From contig JAUWZR010000035.1 of the NCBI GenBank assembly GCA_030615235.1, forward strand, positions 1 through 14,597: a DNA stretch of 14,597 bases. Direction: 5' to 3'. The position numbers and the translations under genes are program-made. Below, piece by piece: positions 7,383-13,843 of the stretch. The notes beneath the pieces were generated by a model that saw only the letters and a program-made list of their open reading frames with translations, searched no databases and was not told where the DNA came from. The first letter of the stretch is position 1, and every line of letters starts with the position of its first letter. The stretch comes from Promethearchaeota archaeon (lineage in GTDB: Archaea; Asgardarchaeota; Lokiarchaeia; Sigyniarchaeales; SOKP01).

Positions 7383-7802
7383 TTAGGTTATTTCCATAAT
7401 TTGAATATCTTTAATATTCTTTTTATTTTTATTCAAATAAATTTTTAAATCTTTATATTTTTCCTCGTTTAAAGATAGGTTAAGATAACATTCTAAAAAT
7501 AACAATCCCTCTATCGAAACTAATCCTGTAGAATGAATAATACCATATTCTTGAAGCTTTTTTGAGAAAGCTTCAGTGTATTCATCAATTTTTTTTAAAC
7601 CCCGTATAGTTAATTTGATTATCTTTTGTTTTTCTATGGGATAAATTGTTATTTTAGTATATCTATTTGTCTCAGATCTGATAATTAACAGATAGCTATA
7701 ATCCTCTATATTATCAATATGAGTTAATGATAACTCGATACTAGGGGTTTGTGAGGAGCTAATTTCTTTTATTTGAGCGGATGTGAGTTTAGAATCCTTC
7801 AT
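7383..7802 (-). CDS. Small ACT-domain-like protein in the RNase P gene set
   Basis: The 139-residue soluble protein is not one I can name. After a polar N-terminus (about 1-45), residues 46-137 read as a beta-alpha-beta-beta-alpha-beta ferredoxin-like fold of ACT type: strand IIKLTIRG, helix IDEYTEAFSKKLQEYG, then IIHSTGLVSIEGLLFLECYL, helix NEEKYKDLKIYLNKN and strand IKDIQIMEI. ACT domains often bind small ligands such as amino acids, while similar folds bind RNA; neither is shown here. The gene starts with ATG 37 bp after the Pop5 stop and lies 23 bp before the next gene. The fold call is inference from the strand and helix pattern. Confidence 0.6.
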   Translation of the reverse strand: MKDSKLTSAQIKEISSSQTPSIELSLTHIDNIEDYSYLLIIRSETNRYTKITIYPIEKQKIIKLTIRGLKKIDEYTEAFSKKLQEYGIIHSTGLVSIEGLLFLECYLNLSLNEEKYKDLKIYLNKNKKNIKDIQIMEIT

Positions 7803-7839
7803 TTTCTATTTACTGAATAACTAAAAATATAAATTAATA

Positions 7840-8178
7840 TTATTCCAAAAATAATTTTTTAGTAATTTGAATTCTACGAATAGTCCCAGATGTTTTTATA
7901 GGAGATAAAACGATTTTATTACCAGATATTTCAGTAATTAAAGTCAAAGCTGAAATCACGATTTCTTTTGTTTGATGAGAGCATCTTATAATTCCAAAAC
8001 CTTCTAAAAAATTAATATCAATCAACCATAATCCCACTCTACTAGCTTCTTTTAAGCCAAAATACTTCCATAGGGAAGTCCAAATCGAATTTAGAATCTC
8101 TTGCTTATTTAAAGGCATATTATGTTCCGATATCACTTTGAATAGTATATATCTATGACGTTCGCTTCTTACGACTAT
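7840..8178 (-). CDS. rnp2: RNase P protein component 2 (Pop5 family), start codon not canonical
   Basis: The protein matches Pop5/Rpp14. It has the N-terminal RYILFKVISEH strand, a helix with NKQEILNSIWTSLWKYFG, then LWLIDINFLEGFGIIRCSHQTKE, ALTLITEISGNKIVLSPI and the diagnostic SGTIRRIQ. With Rpp30 it forms part of the protein moiety of archaeal RNase P, which removes 5' leaders from pre-tRNA. The first canonical start is GTG at 8136, which would remove the conserved RHRYILFK strand. That strand is encoded just upstream in the same frame, which is open to 8181. No ATG, GTG or TTG exists there. A strong GGGGTGA Shine-Dalgarno ends at 8182, so initiation may be at ATA (8178-8176) or GTC (8175-8173), overlapping the rpp30 stop. 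The coordinates given assume ATA; the GTG-start product would be 98 residues. Confidence 0.85.
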   Translation of the reverse strand: MVVRSERHRYILFKVISEHNMPLNKQEILNSIWTSLWKYFGLKEASRVGLWLIDINFLEGFGIIRCSHQTKEIVISALTLITEISGNKIVLSPIKTSGTIRRIQITKKLFLE

Positions 8179-8900
8179 ATTTCACCCCGATTTATTAATT
8201 TTACACCCGATTCTATGAAATTCTTATCTTGACGCATTTGTACACGATTTAGAAGAGAAACTACATTTTTAGAGAAACAATTTTTAGCTCGTAACAATGA
8301 AATGCCTAAAAGTGTATGACAAACACTAATTAAAGCTCTAGGATGTCGTAATGAGTAAAGTTCATCAAAATTCCCACTTATGATATAGTTTGCATTTAAA
8401 TTATTAGCTAATTGTACGCCTCGGTAAAGATTTCTTAGGTTTTTGGACTGTAATGATTTATTTTTTACCATTATTGGTGCGAGTGAAAATTCGATAAATG
8501 ATTGATTCTGTTTGGTAAGCGAAATTACTCCTGGAAAAATGGTTTTAAGGATAGCTTGCTCTGAAAACGAGATTATATCCACTCTGGAATCTTTAGCTGC
8601 CTGGATTTGAATTTTTTTATCTGCAGATTCAACTACTATAATGTTGGATGACTGTCCAATTCCTTTGAGTTTCTTAATTAAACTTTCTAGATTTTTTGGA
8701 TTAATATTAGTGCGATATTTAACATTTATATTAGTTATTTCTTCTACTCTTCTTTTTAAATCTGATCGCATTTTTTCTCCATTATTTTCAAGTTCTATAA
8801 TCACATTTTGAATTCCTAATAATTTACAAAAATGTAATTTCTGCTCAATTTCCTTGAAATTGCTAGTATTTACCCTTAACCTTGACTCAAAATATGACAA
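8175..8900 (-). CDS. rnp3: RNase P protein component 3 (Rpp30 family)
   Basis: The 241-residue protein fits archaeal Rpp30, a TIM-barrel-like subunit that pairs with Pop5 on RNase P RNA in pre-tRNA 5' processing. Visible features are the N-terminal YFESRLRVNTSN segment, an internal DIISF strand, the FIEFSLAPIM strand typical of the family, and ELYSLRHPRALISVCHTLLG, which parallels the family's LRSPRDL block. The ending NRVQMRQDKNFIESGVKLI also matches family C-termini. Length is normal. The start is TTG at 8900, directly after an in-frame TAA and 11 nt behind a GAGGT Shine-Dalgarno. It is the first gene of a minus-strand set and is divergent from the DUF39 gene. Its TAG overlaps the likely Pop5 start region. 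Confidence 0.88.
   Translation of the reverse strand: MSYFESRLRVNTSNFKEIEQKLHFCKLLGIQNVIIELENNGEKMRSDLKRRVEEITNINVKYRTNINPKNLESLIKKLKGIGQSSNIIVVESADKKIQIQAAKDSRVDIISFSEQAILKTIFPGVISLTKQNQSFIEFSLAPIMVKNKSLQSKNLRNLYRGVQLANNLNANYIISGNFDELYSLRHPRALISVCHTLLGISLLRAKNCFSKNVVSLLNRVQMRQDKNFIESGVKLINRGEI
8182..8188 (-). promoter_or_regulatory. Strong Shine-Dalgarno (GGGGTGA) deciding the Pop5 start region
   Basis: GGGGTGA, inside the last codons of rpp30, closely matches the archaeal anti-Shine-Dalgarno complement GGAGGTGA. It sits 3 nt before ATA and 6 nt before GTC in the Pop5 frame, and is 45 nt from the GTG at 8136. Its position supports initiation at the extended start and not at the GTG. Confidence 0.5.
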
Positions 8901-8962
8901 TTAGATCTTAACCTCTAATTTCAGATCGGGATTTATCTGTAGCGTTTTCGATGTTTTAAGTG

Positions 8963-8972
8963 TATTTAAATA
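8963..8972. promoter_or_regulatory. Palindromic TATTTAAATA, possible shared TATA element of divergent rpp30 and DUF39 genes
   Basis: The perfect 10-bp palindrome lies 58 bp before the DUF39 ATG (9030) and 63 bp before the rpp30 TTG (8900). It could serve as a TATA box for either direction or both, leaving leaders of about 30-35 nt. Nearby poly-A and TTATATAT sequences are competing candidates. Confidence 0.3.
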
Positions 8973-9029
8973 AAAAAAAATTTATTAGAATAAATATTTT
9001 ACATGTTATATATGTTATAAGTGGTTCTA

Positions 9030-10319
9030 ATGGCTAATAAACGAAAGCTTTCTGACATAAAGAAAAAAATTCATAACGGCAACGCAAATGTTCTCACTGC
9101 TCAGGAATTTATCAGTCGCGTTGAAAAGGGAGAAAATTTTAAGTTTGAAGACATTGATGTGATTACAACCGCCACTAAAGGTCTAATGAGTGGAATTATG
9201 GGTGTATTTTCTTTTAGATTAGCATCCCCTAAAACCTTAAGAAAATTTACCGAAATCACCCTAAACGGAATCTCTGCTTTTCCTGGACCGTGCCCCAATG
9301 AGTATTTAGGAATTGCTGATCTAATTGTTTACGGCACCGCTCAAAGTCACTCAAGAGAAAATTATTGTGGAGGTTCCTTATTTAGGGAGATAGTGGAAGG
9401 AAAGCCTATCTCCATCCATGCTAAAAGCAGTGAAGGAGAGATAATCGATAGAGATTTAACTTTAAAGGAAATGCAATATGCAAAACTTATGGGGACTCGT
9501 CAAGCGATAAAAAATTACAATGCTATGCTTAACTGCGAAACATATCAAGTAGATACGATATTTTCGTGCCAACCATTTGAACCGGATAAGTCAGAATTAA
9601 CATTTTCTGGCTGTGGTGCTCTAAATCCTTTCCAAAACGATCCTTTTTTCCGAACTTTTGGAGTAGGATCTCCACTTTTAGTCAATGGAGCTCGTGGGTA
9701 CCTAATGGGGCCAGGGACGCGTAATTATATCGCAAAACCCAATATGATGACAATCGCCCCCATGGATCAAATGAAACCGGAATATTTAGGAGCTTTTAAA
9801 ACATCTTATGGATTAGAACCCATTTGCTCGATAGCCCTCCCTATACCTATCCTTACTGACAAAATTTTTGATGATATTGTCAAATCAGATAGAGACGTTA
9901 AATTAACCATTTTAAGTCTCGTAGGGCGTGAAAAAGTTGGAGAAATCACTTATGCAGATGTATGGGATAATAACTTCGTAATGAAGTTTAACCCTGAAGC
10001 GTGTAGTAAAGGATATAAATGTAAAGTTATAGACAACTGCCCTACAAATGCTTTTATTATAAGAGATGGGTTAATCTCGGCAATTGATAGGTCTAGGTGC
10101 TTTAATTGCGGAAATTGCGCGAAATTATGTCCCGACGCGTTTAGCATTGACCTCAAATCAGTTCAATATGAAGGAAGTGAAATTCCCGTTGTTTTAAGGC
10201 AATCTGATAGGGCAGGAGCTATCATGCTAGCTGAAGAACTCAAACAACAGATTTTGAATGAGGAATTTCAGTTAAGAAAGCCGACAGGAAGGTTAGATTT
10301 TTCTGAAAAATTAAAATAG
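9030..10319 (+). CDS. DUF39 (HcyS/homocysteine-biosynthesis-like) protein with C-terminal ferredoxin domain, methanogenesis-marker-16-like
   Basis: The 429-residue protein begins as DUF39 proteins do (KLSDIKKKIHNGNANVLTAQEF). It keeps family blocks such as YCGGSLFREIVEGKPISIHA (112-131), SGCGALNPFQNDPFFRTFGVGSP (193-215), GYLMGPGTRN and IALPIPILTDK. DUF39 enzymes such as methanogen HcyS build homocysteine from aspartate semialdehyde and a sulfur donor. Residues 321-370 form a two-cluster ferredoxin: C325-x5-C331-x5-C337-P and C357-x2-C360-x2-C363-x3-C367-P. The catalytic GTDCYP cysteine of HcyS is absent; the matching stretch reads SSEGEIID. This layout and the tail PVVLRQSDRAGAIMLAEELK fit the paralog called methanogenesis marker 16, whose role is unknown. 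I prefer ATG 9030; GTG 9021 would add three residues. It probably heads a transcript with the VOC gene. Confidence 0.85.
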   Translation: MANKRKLSDIKKKIHNGNANVLTAQEFISRVEKGENFKFEDIDVITTATKGLMSGIMGVFSFRLASPKTLRKFTEITLNGISAFPGPCPNEYLGIADLIVYGTAQSHSRENYCGGSLFREIVEGKPISIHAKSSEGEIIDRDLTLKEMQYAKLMGTRQAIKNYNAMLNCETYQVDTIFSCQPFEPDKSELTFSGCGALNPFQNDPFFRTFGVGSPLLVNGARGYLMGPGTRNYIAKPNMMTIAPMDQMKPEYLGAFKTSYGLEPICSIALPIPILTDKIFDDIVKSDRDVKLTILSLVGREKVGEITYADVWDNNFVMKFNPEACSKGYKCKVIDNCPTNAFIIRDGLISAIDRSRCFNCGNCAKLCPDAFSIDLKSVQYEGSEIPVVLRQSDRAGAIMLAEELKQQILNEEFQLRKPTGRLDFSEKLK

Positions 10320-10337
10320 TAACAAATCAACATTAAA

Positions 10338-10342
10338 GGTGA
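10338..10342 (+). promoter_or_regulatory. Shine-Dalgarno GGTGA ahead of the VOC gene
   Basis: AAAGGTGA ends 6 nt before ACG at 10349, the ideal spacing for initiation there. The next ATG in frame is 78 nt away at 10421, inside the fold, so this site argues for the longer product. Confidence 0.5.
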
Positions 10343-10348
10343 ATTTTA

Positions 10349-10792
10349 ACGACCGATGTCAAATTAGATAAATTTGATCAGATTGGGATTGTAGTAAATA
10401 ATATCGAAAAGGCGGCTCAAATGTATCGAAAGCTTTTTAATTTTAAGGGTAACATAAATATCGTTGAACAGAGCGCAACAGTTAACTACAAGGGAAAAGA
10501 GGTGACCTTTAACATGAAGAAAATTATGCAGTTCTTTGGGGGCAAACAATTTGAAATCGTTGAAGTAGTTGATGCAACTGGTCCTAATCTTTACTCTGAG
10601 TTTATAGCAGATGGAAAATCCGGCTTACACCACTTAGGTATTTATACCAAAAACGCTAAAGAATTAATTGAGCAATTTAAACAACAATTTAATGTGGAGA
10701 CCGCTCAAGTGGGAAAATTGGGAAAGTTAACTTTTACATACTTAGACACCAAAGATATTCTAGGATATTATATTGAATTATTAGAATTTTAA
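10349..10792 (+). CDS. VOC (glyoxalase/methylmalonyl-CoA-epimerase-like) family protein, apparent ACG start
   Basis: The product of about 147 residues has two beta-alpha-beta-beta-beta repeats of the vicinal-oxygen-chelate fold. The first opens with KFDQIGIVVNNIEKAAQMYRKLF, the second with GLHHLGIYTKNAKELIEQF, and the end is YYIELLEF. Relatives include methylmalonyl-CoA epimerase and glyoxalase I. Of the usual metal ligands, the first His is Gln (DQIGIVV), while E in FEIVEV, H in GLHHLG and E in IELLE remain, so the metal site may be altered. The first ATG (10421) would delete the first strand and helix. The open frame runs back only to 10343, with ATT, TTA and ACG as its first codons. ACG (10349) sits 6 nt after GGTGA and would give M-TDVKLDKFD. 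It lies 29 bp after the DUF39 gene, hence probably the same operon. Confidence 0.78.
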   Translation, partial: TTDVKLDKFDQIGIVVNNIEKAAQMYRKLFNFKGNINIVEQSATVNYKGKEVTFNMKKIMQFFGGKQFEIVEVVDATGPNLYSEFIADGKSGLHHLGIYTKNAKELIEQFKQQFNVETAQVGKLGKLTFTYLDTKDILGYYIELLEF

Positions 10793-10827
10793 GATAGTTC
10801 AAAATCTCTTTTGTAGTTTTAAGAAAC

Positions 10828-10836
10828 TTTTTTTTT
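10828..10836 (+). terminator. Nine-T tract between the VOC and ThDP-enzyme genes
   Basis: A run of nine T lies about 35 bp after the VOC stop and 22 bp before the next ATG. It could end the DUF39-VOC transcript in the archaeal manner, making the ThDP and SDR genes a separate unit. Partial readthrough would still link them. Confidence 0.3.
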
Positions 10837-10857
10837 GATTCTAAATAAGTTTTAAAT

Positions 10858-12600
10858 ATGTCTAAACAAATTTTAAATGGCGGCGATTTACTTGTTAAAT
10901 GTCTCCTAAACGAAGGAATTACTAAAATGTTCGGAATTATTGGTGGCGAATTAACAAGAATCTATGATGCTGTCGAAAGATTTGGGCGCGAAGAAGGGAT
11001 TGATACTGTAATGGTTCGTCACGAACAAGCAGGAGGACATATGGCTGATGCTTGGGCGCGAACTACTGGAGAAATAGGCGTTTGTCTTGGTACTGCAGGA
11101 CCTGGTGTGACTCATCTCGTGCCGGCAGTTGCTGCCGCTCAAGCAGATTCTATACCTTTGTTAGTTATCGGAGCTCAAATTGCTAGAATGTTTGATGATA
11201 CGGGAATCCTGCAAGGTGGATTAAATCAAATGGAATTAATGAAACCAATAACAAAGTTGCAAATTTCTGTCGAAGAACCTTATGAAATTCCTTTCGCGGT
11301 ACAAAGATGTATTAAAGCAGCTTTATCTGGAAGACCAAGTCCTGTTTTTCTAGAACTTAGGGAAACCGCGTTAGTTCGGGATGTAACTGAAAAAGATATA
11401 AAAAAGATAATCCCTCCAGAAAAATATCGTTCTTTTTACCGACCTAGTGGAAATCCTGAAATGATAAGAGCAGCTGTTGACATTTTAAAGAAAGCTGCAA
11501 GACCGATTATTATCTCAGGAGGTGGAACTATTGCCTCTGAAGCTTCAAATGAATTAAAAAAATTATCAAGAACTTATCAAGTACCCGCACTTACAACAGT
11601 AAAAGGATTAGGAGCAATTTCGATTGATGAAAAGACATATGCCGGTTCTTATCCATTGTCTAGTACCTTTCGTAAAGCCGCTTCTGAAGCTGATGTTGTT
11701 TTATCGCTCGGATGTCGGTGGGATTATACGACCTTTTACGGTACTGATCCTATATGGAATCAAGATCAAAAAATCATACAAATAGATATTGATCCGAAAG
11801 AAATTGGAAAAAATCGACCTACCGAGGTTGCAATAGTTGGTGACATTAAAACTGTGATTAATCAATTGTTAGTATCAATGGAAAATAATCTTCCGAAAAA
11901 TATGATTAGTATTTGGTCTCAATGGAATGACTATCTTCAAAAGGCCAGTGAAATCGATAGGAATATTATTGAAAAGATTTTGAAATCTGACAAATTTCCT
12001 ATGAAACCAGAACGAATGATTGTTGAAATCCTAGAGTTTATCCCTCCAGATACTCTAATAGCAGTGGATGGAGGAGACTTAGCATTATTTACTTATGGAT
12101 TAATTTCTAATTTTCATCGAAATCCACGCAGTACTTTTTGCTCTATAGGAATGGGACATCTTGGTGTAGGATCAAGTTTTGCAATTGCCGCAAAATTAGC
12201 AAAACCTGATAAACCAGTTGTGTGTATTAACGGAGATGGATCTTTCATGTTTAACGTTCAGGAACTTGAAACTGCTGTTAGGTTAAAACTTCCTATAATA
12301 ATATGCGTAGGAAATAATAGTGCGTGGGGAATGCTAAAGACATACCAGAAAAATAACATGAAGAAACGATATTGTGATGTTGACCTTCCCAATATTGATT
12401 ATTCTCAAATTGCGAAAAGTTTTGGATGTTACGGAGAAAATCTAGAGAAACCTGAGGATATTAAACTTGCTTTACAACGAGCTTTCGATTCTGGGCTCCC
12501 AAGTGTTCTTAATATAGCGATCGCTTTTGAATCACCGCCAGCTGGGAAGTTTTTAGGAACCTACAAATCGAAAAAGGGATTATTCGGAGCAGGTTATTAG
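10858..12600 (+). CDS. ThDP-dependent enzyme of the acetolactate synthase / 2-hydroxyacyl-CoA lyase type
   Basis: The 580-residue protein has the three domains of the POX/ALS superfamily. The N-terminal PYR domain holds the catalytic Glu in RHEQAGGHMADAWAR (E56) and GTAGPGVTH. The middle domain (about 195-340) ends with ADVVLSLGCRWDY and IIQIDIDPKEIGKNRP. The C-terminal PP domain holds the ThDP-Mg motif, GDG at 459-461 through N486-N487 (NNSAWG). Such enzymes make or break C-C bonds next to a carbonyl through a ThDP carbanion. The HEQ block and length resemble acetolactate synthase; 2-hydroxyacyl-CoA lyase, oxalyl-CoA decarboxylase and sulfoacetaldehyde acetyltransferase are alternatives. No regulatory ALS subunit is nearby, which argues against a plain branched-chain amino acid role. 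The start is ATG; the SDR gene follows after 49 bp. Confidence 0.85.
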   Translation: MSKQILNGGDLLVKCLLNEGITKMFGIIGGELTRIYDAVERFGREEGIDTVMVRHEQAGGHMADAWARTTGEIGVCLGTAGPGVTHLVPAVAAAQADSIPLLVIGAQIARMFDDTGILQGGLNQMELMKPITKLQISVEEPYEIPFAVQRCIKAALSGRPSPVFLELRETALVRDVTEKDIKKIIPPEKYRSFYRPSGNPEMIRAAVDILKKAARPIIISGGGTIASEASNELKKLSRTYQVPALTTVKGLGAISIDEKTYAGSYPLSSTFRKAASEADVVLSLGCRWDYTTFYGTDPIWNQDQKIIQIDIDPKEIGKNRPTEVAIVGDIKTVINQLLVSMENNLPKNMISIWSQWNDYLQKASEIDRNIIEKILKSDKFPMKPERMIVEILEFIPPDTLIAVDGGDLALFTYGLISNFHRNPRSTFCSIGMGHLGVGSSFAIAAKLAKPDKPVVCINGDGSFMFNVQELETAVRLKLPIIICVGNNSAWGMLKTYQKNNMKKRYCDVDLPNIDYSQIAKSFGCYGENLEKPEDIKLALQRAFDSGLPSVLNIAIAFESPPAGKFLGTYKSKKGLFGAGY

Positions 12601-12649
12601 TTTTAATATATCTTATATTTTTCTAAATAAAATAGAAGTGAAATAAATT

Positions 12650-13447
12650 TTGGATGATAATAAATTTTTAAATGATAAAGTAGCTCTCATAACTGGAGCT
12701 GGAAGCGGGTTTGGAAGAGAAATGGCGATTGCTTTTGCAAGTAAAGGTGCTAATTTAGTATTAAATGATATAAACCTTGAAAGTATCGAAGAAACTAGTG
12801 ATATAATCTTAAAATCATATAATATCGAGATGTTGTTATCAAAAACAGATATTTCTGATTTTAATCAAGTAAAAGAAATGAAAAAAATAGTTTTTGAAAA
12901 ATTTGATAATGTGTTTATATTGGTGAATAATGCTGGTGTCAGATTAGGTACATTTTCACTTGTTACTAAAGAAGAGGATTATGACAGAGTCATGGATGTA
13001 AATGTAAAAGGCGCCTGGAATGTAACAAAAGCATTCTATAGAAAAATGAGTAAGCAAAATTTTATGCCTATAGCAGGAAAAATTATTAATATAGCATCAT
13101 GTGCAGGTACACAATGTGGCGCTAATCCATATGTAGGAGTATATAGTGCAAGTAAGGCAGCTCTTATTAGTTTTACTAAGCTTTGGGCGCTGGAACTTGG
13201 TTCCAGTAATATTACTGTGAATGTAATTTGTCCAGGTTTATTTATAACACCTATGTACAAAAATAATCCTGAATTTATTCGAGAATTCATGAAAAAAAGA
13301 AATATTAAACTTCCATTAGATAGAATTGGGGAACCAAAACAAGTTGCTAATGTCGCTTTATTTTTAGCTTCACCTGCTTCAGATTATATAACAGGTCATA
13401 ATATTATTTTAGATGGTGGGATGACAACCTCAGTAAATACAATGTAG
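12650..13447 (+). CDS. Short-chain dehydrogenase/reductase (classical SDR, NAD-type)
   Basis: The 265-residue protein is a complete classical SDR: TGAGSGFG cofactor loop (15-22), D40 ending the second strand (favouring NAD over NADP), D67, NNAG (93-96), N118, catalytic S150, and Y165-x3-K169 (YSASK). The C-terminus ITGHNIILDGGM resembles 3-oxoacyl-ACP reductases and alcohol dehydrogenases of the family. It probably oxidises or reduces a hydroxy/keto group, perhaps one made by the preceding ThDP enzyme. The start is TTG, 8 nt after a GTGA Shine-Dalgarno; no ATG fits better. It lies 49 bp after the ThDP gene and is probably co-transcribed with it. The substrate is not readable from sequence. 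Confidence 0.88.
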   Translation: MDDNKFLNDKVALITGAGSGFGREMAIAFASKGANLVLNDINLESIEETSDIILKSYNIEMLLSKTDISDFNQVKEMKKIVFEKFDNVFILVNNAGVRLGTFSLVTKEEDYDRVMDVNVKGAWNVTKAFYRKMSKQNFMPIAGKIINIASCAGTQCGANPYVGVYSASKAALISFTKLWALELGSSNITVNVICPGLFITPMYKNNPEFIREFMKKRNIKLPLDRIGEPKQVANVALFLASPASDYITGHNIILDGGMTTSVNTM

Positions 13448-13843
13448 AAAATAAGTAAATTAAAATTTAATGTTCATTTTAAATGGTTTTACGGGATATA
13501 CTTAATTATTACATCCAGTACTATTAAATCGGATTTAGGAGAAAACGGTTTAATGATCTTAGAGTTCAAAATTTTATATCTTATACACGTTTATCATTTA
13601 TATTAAATTGTTTTCTCTAAAACTAGTTAATCTATTTCATTATTCAACTTTTCTTCAATTTTCGAAGTAAATAATTTAATATTTTTTCAGTAAAAATTGG
13701 GTTGTTTTAATATGTCTTTTTTGAAATGTTATTGTAAGTGAGTAGATTTTAAACTAATGCTTATGGTGAAAACAAACATGCCACACACTGGAGGAATAGT
13801 TCCGTAAGTTTCTTTTAATGAGAAACCATCCTTCTTATTTTTT
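13448..13843. other. Intergenic region between convergent genes, no gene found
   Basis: This 396-bp AT-rich stretch separates the SDR and DUF885 genes, which face each other. I found no frame with protein-like composition, no tRNA and no clear repeat. The longest plausible start gives only 16 codons (13757-13807, MLMVKTNMPHTGGIVP). T-rich tracts near both gene ends may terminate transcripts. Confidence 0.5.

Noticed and set aside
9101..9298. Antisense open frames inside the DUF39, NFACT, ThDP and SDR genes
   Set aside because: They lie entirely inside well-supported genes, lack family features and mirror the coding strand.
13652..13667. CTTC/GAAG inverted match in the 13.4-13.8 kb gap
   Set aside because: A four-base stem in AT-rich DNA is not a meaningful hairpin or terminator.
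13757..13807. 16-codon frame (MLMVKTNMPHTGGIVP) in the long intergenic gap
   Set aside because: It is too short, lacks a clear Shine-Dalgarno and has no recognisable partner. It is within chance expectation.
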